Assembly (NCBI GenBank): GCA_966430775.1
Contig: CBJMMB010000032.1
Location: 1 to 32,002, forward strand
DNA from: Dyella_B sp966430775
Lineage (GTDB): Bacteria > Pseudomonadota > Gammaproteobacteria > Xanthomonadales > Rhodanobacteraceae
Length of the DNA: 32,002 nt
Direction: 5' to 3'
The position numbers and the translations under genes were made by a program. Positions 7,204 to 14,645 of the stretch are shown here, piece after piece (the stretch's first letter is position 1; the number at the start of each line of letters is the position of its first letter). The notes under the pieces are model-generated. The model saw only the letters and a program-made list of their open reading frames with translations. It was not told where the DNA came from and ran no database searches.

Positions 7204-8577
7204 ATGGCGCTTACCCAGGCCCGCACCATGCCCGGCGTGCTCGAGCTGTTGCCGCTCGACCAGATTGCTTTCCAGCGCATGCTCGACGTGATCCGTCGCA
7301 ACTACGAGCGCTTCGGTTTCCTGCCGGTGGAGACGCCGGCGATCGAGCATTCGGACGTGCTGCTGACCAAGACCGGCGGCGAGACGGAGCGGCAGGTGTA
7401 TTTCGTGCAGTCGACCGGCTCGCTGGAGCAGGGGGAGAAGCCGGAGCTGGCCTTGCGCTTCGATCTCACCGTTCCGCTCGCCCGCTACGTGGCCGAGCAC
7501 GAGCACGACCTGAGCTTTCCGTTCCGCCGCTATCAGATGCAGCGCGTATACCGCGGCGAACGCGCGCAACGCGGGCGCTTCCGCGAGTTCTACCAGTGCG
7601 ACATCGACGTGATCGGCAAGGACAGCCTGTCGATCCGTTACGACGCCGAAATCCCGGCGGTGATCTACAGCGTGTTCCGTGAGCTGAACATCGGCGCGTT
7701 CACCATCCAGCTCAACAACCGCAAGCTGATGCGCGGATATTTTGAAAACCTGGGCGTGACCGATCCGGAGCAGCAGACGCTGGTGCTGCGCGAGGTGGAC
7801 AAGCTGGACAAGCGCGGCGCCGACTACGTGCGTGAAACCCTGACCGGTGCTGCGTTCGGCCTGAGCGCCGAGGCCGCGCAGAAGATCCTGGATTTCGTGC
7901 AGGTGCGTTCCACTTCACTGCAGGATGCGCTGGCCAAGCTCGATGCGCTGGGCGCAGGCCCCGAAGCGATGGAGCAGGGCCGTGCGGAACTGAAGGAAGT
8001 GTTGAGCCTGATCCACGCCTTTGGCGTGCCGGAAACGCATTACGCGCTGAATCTGTCGATCGCGCGCGGCCTCGATTACTACACCGGCACGGTCTACGAA
8101 ACCACGCTCAACGATCACCCGCAGATCGGCTCGATCTGTTCGGGCGGCCGCTACGAAAACCTGGCCGGCCAGTACACCAAGTCGCACCTGCCGGGCGTGG
8201 GTATTTCCATCGGCTTGACGCGTCTTTACTGGCAGTTGCGCGAAGCTGGCCTGGTCAGCACGGCGCGCAGCACGGTGGATGTGCTGGTCACGCAGATGGA
8301 TGCCGCGCAGCTGCCGGCCTACCTGGCGCTGGCGAGCGAGCTGCGCGCGGCCGGCATCGCTACCGAAGTGGTGCTGGACGGCGGCAAGCTCGGCAAGCAA
8401 TTCAAATATGCCGATCGCGCGGGCATTCGCTTCGTGATCGTGCTGGGCGAGGACGAACTGGCCAAGGGTGTGGTGACGGTGAAGGATCTGCGCCGCGAAG
8501 ACCAGTTCGAAGTGGCGCGCACGGAACTGGTGAAGACGCTGCGAGTGGAGCTGGAGCAAGCGGCGGTGATGGGCTGA
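7204..8577 (+). CDS. hisS: Histidyl-tRNA synthetase
   Basis: A 457-residue class II aminoacyl-tRNA synthetase that charges tRNA-His in the cytoplasm. Motif 1 region PGVLELLP is near the N terminus; the motif 2 region is RYQMQRVYRGERAQRGRFREF. The two histidine-specific boxes are LDYYTGTVYE and CSGGRYENLAG. The C-terminal anticodon-binding domain follows from about residue 350 (VDVLVTQMD through FVIVLGEDELAKG). The ATG at 7204 is preceded by AGAGGA at good spacing, and the longer in-frame extension from a GTG at 7105 is not synthetase-like. It lies apart from the his operon, separated by the ammonia-lyase gene. Confidence 0.95.
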   Translation: MALTQARTMPGVLELLPLDQIAFQRMLDVIRRNYERFGFLPVETPAIEHSDVLLTKTGGETERQVYFVQSTGSLEQGEKPELALRFDLTVPLARYVAEHEHDLSFPFRRYQMQRVYRGERAQRGRFREFYQCDIDVIGKDSLSIRYDAEIPAVIYSVFRELNIGAFTIQLNNRKLMRGYFENLGVTDPEQQTLVLREVDKLDKRGADYVRETLTGAAFGLSAEAAQKILDFVQVRSTSLQDALAKLDALGAGPEAMEQGRAELKEVLSLIHAFGVPETHYALNLSIARGLDYYTGTVYETTLNDHPQIGSICSGGRYENLAGQYTKSHLPGVGISIGLTRLYWQLREAGLVSTARSTVDVLVTQMDAAQLPAYLALASELRAAGIATEVVLDGGKLGKQFKYADRAGIRFVIVLGEDELAKGVVTVKDLRREDQFEVARTELVKTLRVELEQAAVMG

Positions 8578-8584
8578 CGCCTCC

Positions 8585-8655
8585 GTAGGTTGGGGTGCAA
8601 ACCCCAACATTGTTTCCCCGTGCAGCGCGACGTTGGGGTTTGCACCCCAACCTAC
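8585..8655. repeat. GTAG-headed REP doublet (inverted pair) between hisS and the ammonia-lyase gene
   Basis: Two near-identical palindromes in opposite orientation. Each has a GTAG head followed by the hairpin GTTGGGG-tgcaaa-CCCCAAC, and the heads point outward (GTAG ... CTAC). The head plus hairpin is the hallmark of REP sequences mobilised by RAYT (TnpA-REP) enzymes; SMAG elements of Stenotrophomonas are similar. The same family recurs at 18534, 20390, 27396 and 31143. Confidence 0.85.
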
Positions 8656-8676
8656 GATCAATACGTTGGAGCCTTT

Positions 8677-10569
8677 GTGAACCAAACCATTCTTCTCGAT
8701 GGCAACAGCCTCAGCCGCCAGCAACTCGTCGCCGTGGCGCGCCAGGGGTACGGCGTGCGGCTCGATGCCGGGCAGCTGGCGCGCGTAAAGCATGCTGCGG
8801 ATTTCCTGGCGGAGAAGGTGAGCTGTGGCGAGCCGATCTATGGCGTCACCACCGGCTTCGGCAGCAATGCGGACAAGTTGCTGGGCGCGTATCGCCTGCG
8901 CGACGAATTGCCCGGCGGCAATCCGCACAAGCCGGAAGGCACGCTGCTGGAAGAACTGCAGCACAACCTGATCACCACGCATGCGGTGTGCGTGGGCAAG
9001 CCGTTCTCCGCGGAAGTGGTGCGCGCGCTGCTGGTGATCCGCATCAATACGCTGATGCGCGGGCATTCCGGTATTCGCGTCGAGACGTTGGAAGCGCTGA
9101 CCGAATTGCTCAACCGCGATGTGATTCCGGTGGTGCCGGAAAAAGGCTCGGTGGGTGCGAGTGGTGACCTGGCGCCGCTGTCGCATCTGGCGATCGTGCT
9201 GCTCGGTGGCGGCGAGGCGTTCTACAAAGGCGAGCGGTTATCGGGTGCTGAAGCGCTGAAACGCGCGGGTCTCACGCCGATCCGGCTTTCCTTCAAGGAA
9301 GGCCTGGCGCTCAACAACGGCACCGCGCAGATGCTGGCCACGGCCGTACTGGCGCTGGATACGCTGGAACACCTGCTCAACGTGGCGGATCTCGCCGCAT
9401 CGATGACGCTGGATGCGTTCGCCGGCCGCAGCGGCGCGCTGCGGCCAGAAGTGCACGCGCTGCGCCCGCATCCGGGGCAGGTGCAGACGGCCGATCACGT
9501 GCGCAGCCTGCTTACCGGTTCCACCCTGGTCGATATTCCTTATCACCTGGTGCCGCGTTTCCGCCCGTGGAGCGCGGATGCATGGAGCACGCCGGAAGAT
9601 CAGGCGCTCAGCTTCGACATCGGCTGGGATTGGGTGCCGGCCAACCAGCGCCATGGTCGCGAGGCGTTCTACAGCCGCTTCCTGCCGTTCAAGGGCGGCA
9701 AGAAACATCAACCGCAGGATGCCTACTGCCTGCGATGCATGCCGCAGGTGCATGGCGCGGTGCGCGATGCCTGGGCGCAGGCCTGCCGCATCATCGATAT
9801 CGAGTTGAATGCGGTCACCGACAATCCGCTGATCTTCCCGGACAACACCGAAGCCCAGCACATCGAGGAACAGGTGATCTCCGCCGGCCATTTCCACGGC
9901 ATGCCGTTGGCGCTGGCGATGAGCTACGTAAAGGCGGCCATTCCGGTGCTGGCGTCGATCTCCGAGCGCCGCCTCAACAAGCTGGTCGACCCGGCCACCA
10001 ACGACGGCCTGCCGGCGTTCCTCACCGGCAACGAAGACGGCACCGATTCCGGCTTCATGATCGTGCAGTACACCGCCGCTGCGCTGGTGAACGACCTGGC
10101 CACGCGCGCGCATCCGGCCAGCGTGTATTCCGTGCCAACCAGCGCGAACGCGGAAGATCACGTTTCCATGGGCGCCAACGAAGCGCGCCACGTGCTGGAA
10201 ATGACCGAAGACCTGAGCCACGTGCTGGCGCTGGAGCTGTACACCGCCGCCCAGGCGTTGGATTATCGCCAGGAAATGCTCAACGCTGCGCGTCGCCTTG
10301 CCGCGCGCGGCGATTGGCAAGCCCTGGCCTCGAAGGTCACCAACGCGCCGCGCGAAGACCATCCGCATTACGCGCAATTCGTGCAGGAAGTGAAACAGCT
10401 CACCGCCGCGTTGGCGGAAGTAGGCGAGTTCCACGCGGGCGAAGCCGTGCGCAAGGCTTATGAGATTTTGCGCGAGCGGATCAGCTTCATCCATCGCGAT
10501 CGTGCGATGGACGGCGATGTGCGCACGGTGTGCGAGCTGGTGCAGCAGAAGGCGTTCGCGGGCGTTTAA
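8677..10569 (+). CDS. hutH: Histidine/aromatic amino-acid ammonia-lyase family protein, long form
   Basis: A 630-residue MIO-dependent ammonia-lyase. GSVGASGDLAPLSH carries the Ala161-Ser162-Gly163 triad that cyclises to the MIO electrophile. Other family blocks are YGVTTGFG, NLITTHAVCVGKPF, EGLALNNGTAQM, QDAYCLRCMPQVHGA, TDNPLIF and SANAEDHVSMGAN. The His in TTHA fits histidine- or tyrosine-type lyases better than plant PAL. It is about 120 residues longer than usual HutH (about 510), including an extra segment at about 288-346 (PRFRPWSADAW through FKGGKKHQP). The usual histidine-binding Glu in AALASEN is not clearly conserved (AALVNDL). There is no hutU, hutI or hutC nearby. GGAG lies 5 nt before the GTG at 8677, which decides the start. 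The family is certain, the substrate is not, and the gene symbol is by homology only. Confidence 0.8.
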   Translation: MNQTILLDGNSLSRQQLVAVARQGYGVRLDAGQLARVKHAADFLAEKVSCGEPIYGVTTGFGSNADKLLGAYRLRDELPGGNPHKPEGTLLEELQHNLITTHAVCVGKPFSAEVVRALLVIRINTLMRGHSGIRVETLEALTELLNRDVIPVVPEKGSVGASGDLAPLSHLAIVLLGGGEAFYKGERLSGAEALKRAGLTPIRLSFKEGLALNNGTAQMLATAVLALDTLEHLLNVADLAASMTLDAFAGRSGALRPEVHALRPHPGQVQTADHVRSLLTGSTLVDIPYHLVPRFRPWSADAWSTPEDQALSFDIGWDWVPANQRHGREAFYSRFLPFKGGKKHQPQDAYCLRCMPQVHGAVRDAWAQACRIIDIELNAVTDNPLIFPDNTEAQHIEEQVISAGHFHGMPLALAMSYVKAAIPVLASISERRLNKLVDPATNDGLPAFLTGNEDGTDSGFMIVQYTAAALVNDLATRAHPASVYSVPTSANAEDHVSMGANEARHVLEMTEDLSHVLALELYTAAQALDYRQEMLNAARRLAARGDWQALASKVTNAPREDHPHYAQFVQEVKQLTAALAEVGEFHAGEAVRKAYEILRERISFIHRDRAMDGDVRTVCELVQQKAFAGV

Positions 10570-10593
10570 CGCGCACTTCGGCCGCGTGCGTAT

Positions 10594-10716
10594 GAGCCCC
10601 TCTCCCCCCGGGAGAGGGGTTGCGCGTGATCACCACGACTTGCGCAAGCACTGAACATCGCGCTTCGCCCGAACCTCACGCGCCTGTCGGCACCCTCTCC
10701 CAGTGGGAGAGGGGCT
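10594..10716. repeat. Second palindrome family: inverted pair of CCCTCTCCC hairpins
   Basis: Two hairpins, 10594-10622 (CCCCTCTCC...GGAGAGGGG) and 10691-10716 (CCCTCTCCCagtGGGAGAGGG), are imperfect inverted copies of each other, with GAGCCCC at the outer edges. They lie 25 bp after the lyase stop codon and have no T-tract. They look like a REP-type intergenic repeat, different from the GTAG family. Confidence 0.6.
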
Positions 10717-10795
10717 CACTGCGGCAGCTTTTTGCAAGTCTCAACATTGGCGCGAAAGAAACGCGTAATCCGCGCATCACGGTACCCATGAGCAT

Positions 10796-10876
10796 GTTGG
10801 GGTTCGGCTTCGCCTCAGCCCAACCTACCGGGCCGATCGCTTCGTAGGTTGGGCTGAGGCGAAGCCGAACCCCAAC
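10796..10876. repeat. GTAG-headed REP pair, variant core, heads facing inward
   Basis: 10796-10828 and 10844-10876 are perfect 33-bp inverted copies separated by 15 bp. Each unit shares the GTAGGTTGGG head and CCCCAAC tail with the main family but has a longer core containing CTGAGGCGAAGCC. Here the GTAG heads face each other (CTAC ... GTAG), the reverse of the other doublets. The region 10570-10971 otherwise holds no gene. Confidence 0.8.
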
Positions 10877-10971
10877 ATTGCCATGCGCATCCTTTTGCGG
10901 GCCGTCCGAGCCGCCCGCAACGTAGATCCCAACGCCCCGCATAGCTCCGGTTCACGCCCAAAATCGCCAGG

Positions 10972-11000
10972 TTGCGCAAACCGCAACTGCCCACTACAAT
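10972..11000 (+). promoter_or_regulatory. Probable sigma70 promoter of the his operon
   Basis: TTGCGC (10972-10977) and TACAAT (10995-11000) are spaced by exactly 17 bp. The predicted start of transcription is near 11007, directly at the edge of the palindrome and about 25 nt before the hisR start codon. Confidence 0.65.
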
Positions 11001-11009
11001 CCGCTCCAC

Positions 11010-11029
11010 TGTATTAACGCGTTAGTACA
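11010..11029. promoter_or_regulatory. Probable HisR (TrpR-family) operator of the his operon
   Basis: TGTATTAACGCGTTAGTACA is a 20-bp palindrome with a single mismatched base pair. It covers the predicted transcription start and ends 2 nt before the hisR start codon, where a bound repressor would block initiation. Its shape (TAC-TAA half sites) resembles the TrpR operator, which has CTAG half sites. HisR as ligand is inferred from adjacency. Confidence 0.7.
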
Positions 11030-11031
11030 TT

Positions 11032-11367
11032 ATGAAGCGCCGATCGATCGACCCCGAAACCCCGGAAGAATCCGCCAGGCTCAGCCTGTGCCGGGCCTTG
11101 CTCTCGTTGAAGAACGCCGAGGAAATGAACGCCTTCCTCAACGACCTGTGCACGCCGGCCGAGCTGGAAGTGCTGGTGGACCGCTGGCGGGTGGTGCCGT
11201 ATCTGCTCGAAGGCGTGTCCTACCGCGAAATTCACGAGCGCACGGCCGTCAGCATCACCACCATCGGGCGCGTAGCGCGCTATCTGAACCAGGGCAGCGG
11301 GGGGTACCTCGCTGCGGCTGCGCGCGCGACGCGTGCCCGCGCAGCGGCAAAAAGGGCACGGGCATGA
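11032..11367 (+). CDS. hisR: TrpR/YerC-family transcriptional regulator of histidine biosynthesis
   Basis: A 111-residue all-helical protein of the Trp-repressor superfamily (YerC/YecD group). The core CRALLSLKNAEEMNAFLNDLCTPAELEVLVDRW is the dimerisation helices; GVSYREIHERTAVSITTIGRVARYL is the helix-turn-helix that reads DNA. The tail after residue 90 is Ala/Arg-rich and probably disordered. Its stop codon overlaps the hisG start (ATGA), so it is the first gene of the operon, and the palindrome just upstream suggests autoregulation. From general knowledge, TrpR-family HisR proteins repress his genes in Xanthomonadales with histidine as co-effector; that role is inferred here. Confidence 0.85.
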   Translation: MKRRSIDPETPEESARLSLCRALLSLKNAEEMNAFLNDLCTPAELEVLVDRWRVVPYLLEGVSYREIHERTAVSITTIGRVARYLNQGSGGYLAAAARATRARAAAKRARA

Positions 11368-12257
11368 AACCCAGGGATCGTTTGCGTATCGCCATGCAGA
11401 AATCCGGCCGGCTGACCGAGCCGGCGCTGGACCTGCTTAATCGTTGCGGCCTTACCTTTCGCCAGAGTCGCGACAAACTGTTCTGCTTCGGTGAAGGCGA
11501 GCCGGTGGACCTGCTGCTGGTGCGCGATGACGACATTCCAGGGTTGATCGCCCAGGGTGTGTGTGACCTCGGCATCGTCGGCCGCAACGTGCTCAACGAA
11601 TTCAAGAACGGCGCCGGCGAAGCGGCGGCGCCGCTCACCGAATGGCGTTCGCTGGGGTTCGGGCGTTGCCGCCTGTCCGTCGCGGTGCCACAAGACATGG
11701 CCTACAACGGCGCGGAAGACCTGGCCGGCCTGCGCATCGCCACCTCGTATCCGGGCCTGCTTGGCGGCTGGCTGCGCGAGCGGGGCGTGAACGCCAGCAT
11801 CATCACGCTGGCCGGTTCCGTGGAAATTGCGCCCAAGCTGGGCACCGCCGACGTGATCTGTGATCTGGTGCAGAGCGGCGGCACCCTGGTGGCCAACCAG
11901 TTGCGCGAAACGGACGTGCTGCTGGAAAGCGAAGCCGTGCTGGCCGGTCCGGAAACGCTGCCGATCGATGAGCGCGGCGACATGGTGGAGCTGCTGCTCA
12001 AGCGCCTGGATGGCGTGATCCAGGTGCGCGAATCGCGCCTGCTGCTGCTGCAAACCTCGCGGACTTCGCTCGAAGCGGTCACGCGCCTGCTGCCCGGCGG
12101 CCCGCAGCCCACGCTGTTGCCGGTGGCGGGGCAGCCCGATCAGCTGATGTTGCAGGCGCTGTGCGCCGGCGAGGTGAGCTGGCGGCAACTGGAAGAAATC
12201 AAGAAAGCCGGCGCGCGCGAAATGTTCGTGTTGCCGGTCGAAAAAATGCTGGCTTGA
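11364..12257 (+). CDS. hisG: ATP phosphoribosyltransferase, long form
   Basis: A 297-residue enzyme for the first, committed step of histidine synthesis, joining ATP and PRPP to phosphoribosyl-ATP. The type II periplasmic-binding-like catalytic fold covers about residues 1-220, with RIAMQKSGRL, LLLVRDDDIPGLIAQGVCDLGIVG, TSYPGLLGGWLRERG and the PRPP-binding region ADVICDLVQSGGTL. The extra C-terminal domain (about 225-297) is the histidine-binding ACT-like domain of the long form, which gives feedback inhibition and needs no HisZ partner. The start overlaps the hisR stop by 4 nt; the longer in-frame reading from a GTG inside hisR is an out-of-frame shadow of that gene. Confidence 0.97.
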   Translation: MKPRDRLRIAMQKSGRLTEPALDLLNRCGLTFRQSRDKLFCFGEGEPVDLLLVRDDDIPGLIAQGVCDLGIVGRNVLNEFKNGAGEAAAPLTEWRSLGFGRCRLSVAVPQDMAYNGAEDLAGLRIATSYPGLLGGWLRERGVNASIITLAGSVEIAPKLGTADVICDLVQSGGTLVANQLRETDVLLESEAVLAGPETLPIDERGDMVELLLKRLDGVIQVRESRLLLLQTSRTSLEAVTRLLPGGPQPTLLPVAGQPDQLMLQALCAGEVSWRQLEEIKKAGAREMFVLPVEKMLA

Positions 12258-12264
12258 GACGTCC

Positions 12265-13572
12265 ATGAAACGAATCGACTGGAACACATTGAGCGAAGCG
12301 GAACGCAACGAGGCGCTGGCGCGGCCGGCGCAATCGCGCGCCGAAGCCTTGCGTAGCGGCGTCGAGCGCATCATTGCCGAGGTGCGCGCCAACGGTGACG
12401 CGGCCCTGCGCGAACTTTCCGCGCGCTACGATCGCTGCACGCTGGACGCCATCGAAGTCACCGAGGCGGACTTCAAGGCCGCCGAAGCCAAGCTCGCATC
12501 GGAACTGAAAGCCGCCATTCGCGAGGCCGCCGAACGTATCGAAGCCTTCCATCGCGCCGCGGCGCCGCAGCCGGTCGGCGTCAACACGGCGGTGGGTGTG
12601 CGGGTGGAGCGCGTGCTGCGTCCCATTCAGCGAGTCGGTTTGTATGTGCCAGCCGGCAGCGCGCCGCTGCCTTCCACCGCCTTGATGCTCGGTGTACCGG
12701 CGCGCATCGCCGGCTGCCGCGAAGTAGTGCTGTGCTCGCCGGCGCGTACCGATGGCAGTTGCGACGAAGCCGTGCTGTTTACCGCGCGGCTGGTGGGCGT
12801 GCATCGCGTGTTCAAACTGGGCGGTGCGCAGGCGATCGCCGCCATGGCGTATGGCACCGAAAGCGTGCCCCGTTGCGACAAGCTGTTCGGTCCCGGCAAC
12901 GCGTGGGTCACCGAAGCGAAGCTGCAGGTATCTTCCGATCCCGATGGCGCGGCGATCGACATGCCGGCAGGGCCGTCCGAAGTACTGGTGATTGCGGATG
13001 CGCAAGCCAATCCGGTGTTCGTGGCGGCGGACCTGCTGTCGCAAGCCGAGCATGGTCCGGATTCGCAAGTGGTGCTGGTCACCGATTCCGTTGCCATGCT
13101 CGACAAGGTGGCGGCGGAAGTGGACCGCCAGTGTGCGCAATTGCCGCGCGGCGCGATTGCCGAGCAGGCGCTCGCACAAAGCCGGTTGATTGCAGTGGCG
13201 TCGTTGGCGCAGGCGGTGGAAGTGAGCAACCGCTACGCGCCGGAGCATCTGATCCTGCAGGTCAGCGGCGCGCGCGAACTGGTCGCCAGCATCGAGAGCG
13301 CCGGTTCCATCTTCGTCGGCGCGTGGACGCCCGAATCGGTGGGCGATTACTGCAGCGGCAGCAATCACGTATTGCCAACATATGGTTACGCGCGCAGCTA
13401 CAGCGGCGTATCGGTGGCCAGCTATCAGAAGCAGATCACCGTGCAGGAACTGGATCCCAACGGTCTGCGCGCGATCGGTCCATGCACCGCCACGCTGGCG
13501 GCGGCGGAACAACTGGAAGCACACCGGCGCGCAGTGACCTTGCGCCTGGCTGCACTGGGGACACAGCTATGA
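12265..13572 (+). CDS. hisD: Histidinol dehydrogenase
   Basis: A 435-residue zinc enzyme that oxidises L-histidinol to L-histidine in two NAD-dependent steps, the last of the pathway. Conserved blocks are RVGLYVPAG near residue 125, KLGGAQAIAAMAYGTESVPRCDKLFGPGN, AIDMPAGPSEVLVIAD, LLSQAEHGPDSQ with the Gln and His that bind zinc and substrate, NRYAPEHL with the catalytic Glu-His pair, and YSGVSVASYQKQITVQEL. Length is normal for the family. It begins 7 bp after hisG and its stop overlaps the hisC start (ATGA). Confidence 0.97.
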   Translation: MKRIDWNTLSEAERNEALARPAQSRAEALRSGVERIIAEVRANGDAALRELSARYDRCTLDAIEVTEADFKAAEAKLASELKAAIREAAERIEAFHRAAAPQPVGVNTAVGVRVERVLRPIQRVGLYVPAGSAPLPSTALMLGVPARIAGCREVVLCSPARTDGSCDEAVLFTARLVGVHRVFKLGGAQAIAAMAYGTESVPRCDKLFGPGNAWVTEAKLQVSSDPDGAAIDMPAGPSEVLVIADAQANPVFVAADLLSQAEHGPDSQVVLVTDSVAMLDKVAAEVDRQCAQLPRGAIAEQALAQSRLIAVASLAQAVEVSNRYAPEHLILQVSGARELVASIESAGSIFVGAWTPESVGDYCSGSNHVLPTYGYARSYSGVSVASYQKQITVQELDPNGLRAIGPCTATLAAAEQLEAHRRAVTLRLAALGTQL

Positions 13573-14645
13573 GCGTGCTCGACCTGGCCAGACCGGAAAT
13601 TCGCACGCTGCAGCCGTATTCGTCGGCGCGCATGGAGGCGGGCGGTGCGCAGATCATGCTCAACGCCAATGAATCGGCTTGGGAACCCACGGGCGATGCA
13701 GGGTTTGGCTGCAACCGCTATCCCGATCCGCAACCTGCATCGTTGTTGCAGGCCTTGGCGAAGCTCTACGATGTGCAGCGCGAACAACTATGTGTTGGTC
13801 GCGGCAGCGATGAAGCGATCGATCTCCTGGTGCGCGCGTTCTGCCGCGCCGGCCAGGACGCGATCGTGATCCAGCCGCCGACATTCGGCATGTACGCTGT
13901 CTGCGCGCGCATCCAGAACGCGGCGGTGATTGAAGTGCCGTTGGCGCAGGATTTCGGTCTCGACAGCGACGCCCTGCTTGCGGCGATCACGCCGGCGGTG
14001 AAGCTGGTATTCCTGTGCACACCCAACAACCCGAGCGGCAAGTCGATTGGGCGTGACGATATCGAACGCGTGGCGCAGGCGCTGGCCGGAAAGGCGTTGC
14101 TGGTGGTGGACGAGGCGTATATCGAATTTTCCGATCAGACCAGCGCGATCGAACTGATCGGGCGCTACGAGCACGTTGCGGTGCTGCGCACCTTGTCCAA
14201 AGCCTGGGCCTTGGCCGGCGCGCGTATAGGTACCTTGATCGCCCATCCGGACGTGATCGGCTTGATCCGGCGCATCATGCCGCCGTATCCGCTGCCGACG
14301 CCGTGTGTCGCCGCAGCGCTGGCTGCTTTGTCGCCGTCCGGTCAACAGGCCGCGCGCGAGCATGTCGCCGTTGTGCGTGAGCAGCGCGCGTTTATGCGCG
14401 ATGCGTTGGGTGCGCTGTCGGGCGTGCGCGAAGTATTGCCGTCCGATGCCAATTTCCTCGCCGTACGTTTCGACGATGCCGGCGCCGCTTATCAGCGTCT
14501 GCAGCAGGCGGGCATTGTGGTGCGTGATGTGCGCCGCTATCCCAAACTACAGGACGCCTTGCGCATCACCATCGGCACGCCGGATGAGAACGCAAAAGTG
14601 CTTACCACATTGAACGAAATGACGTTGAACAAGGTCCAGGCATGA
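13569..14645 (+). CDS. hisC: Histidinol-phosphate aminotransferase
   Basis: A 358-residue PLP enzyme converting imidazole-acetol phosphate to histidinol phosphate with glutamate as amino donor. Fold-type I motifs are LNANESAWEP near the N terminus, GRGSDEAIDLL, the TPNNPSGKS asparagine loop, DEAYIEF, and the PLP lysine 211 in RTLSKAWALAGARIG. The start overlaps the end of hisD and the stop overlaps hisB, so translation is probably coupled. A longer in-frame reading extending back into hisD is not aminotransferase sequence. Confidence 0.97.
   Translation: MSVLDLARPEIRTLQPYSSARMEAGGAQIMLNANESAWEPTGDAGFGCNRYPDPQPASLLQALAKLYDVQREQLCVGRGSDEAIDLLVRAFCRAGQDAIVIQPPTFGMYAVCARIQNAAVIEVPLAQDFGLDSDALLAAITPAVKLVFLCTPNNPSGKSIGRDDIERVAQALAGKALLVVDEAYIEFSDQTSAIELIGRYEHVAVLRTLSKAWALAGARIGTLIAHPDVIGLIRRIMPPYPLPTPCVAAALAALSPSGQQAAREHVAVVREQRAFMRDALGALSGVREVLPSDANFLAVRFDDAGAAYQRLQQAGIVVRDVRRYPKLQDALRITIGTPDENAKVLTTLNEMTLNKVQA

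Noticed and set aside
8585..8655. REP hairpins as Rho-independent terminators
   Set aside because: No T-tract follows any of the doublets on either strand.
7915..9186. Long minus-strand open frame (423 codons) across the end of hisS and the start of the ammonia-lyase gene
   Set aside because: It runs antisense to two clear genes and through the REP. Its composition (His/Arg/Gln-rich) is typical of reversed GC-rich coding DNA.
9238..10494. Minus-strand open frame of 418 codons opposite the ammonia-lyase gene
   Set aside because: Antisense shadow; no motif, and rich in His, Arg and Gln.
12199..13524. Minus-strand open frame of 441 codons opposite hisD
   Set aside because: Shadow of hisD, with no recognisable domain or ribosome site.
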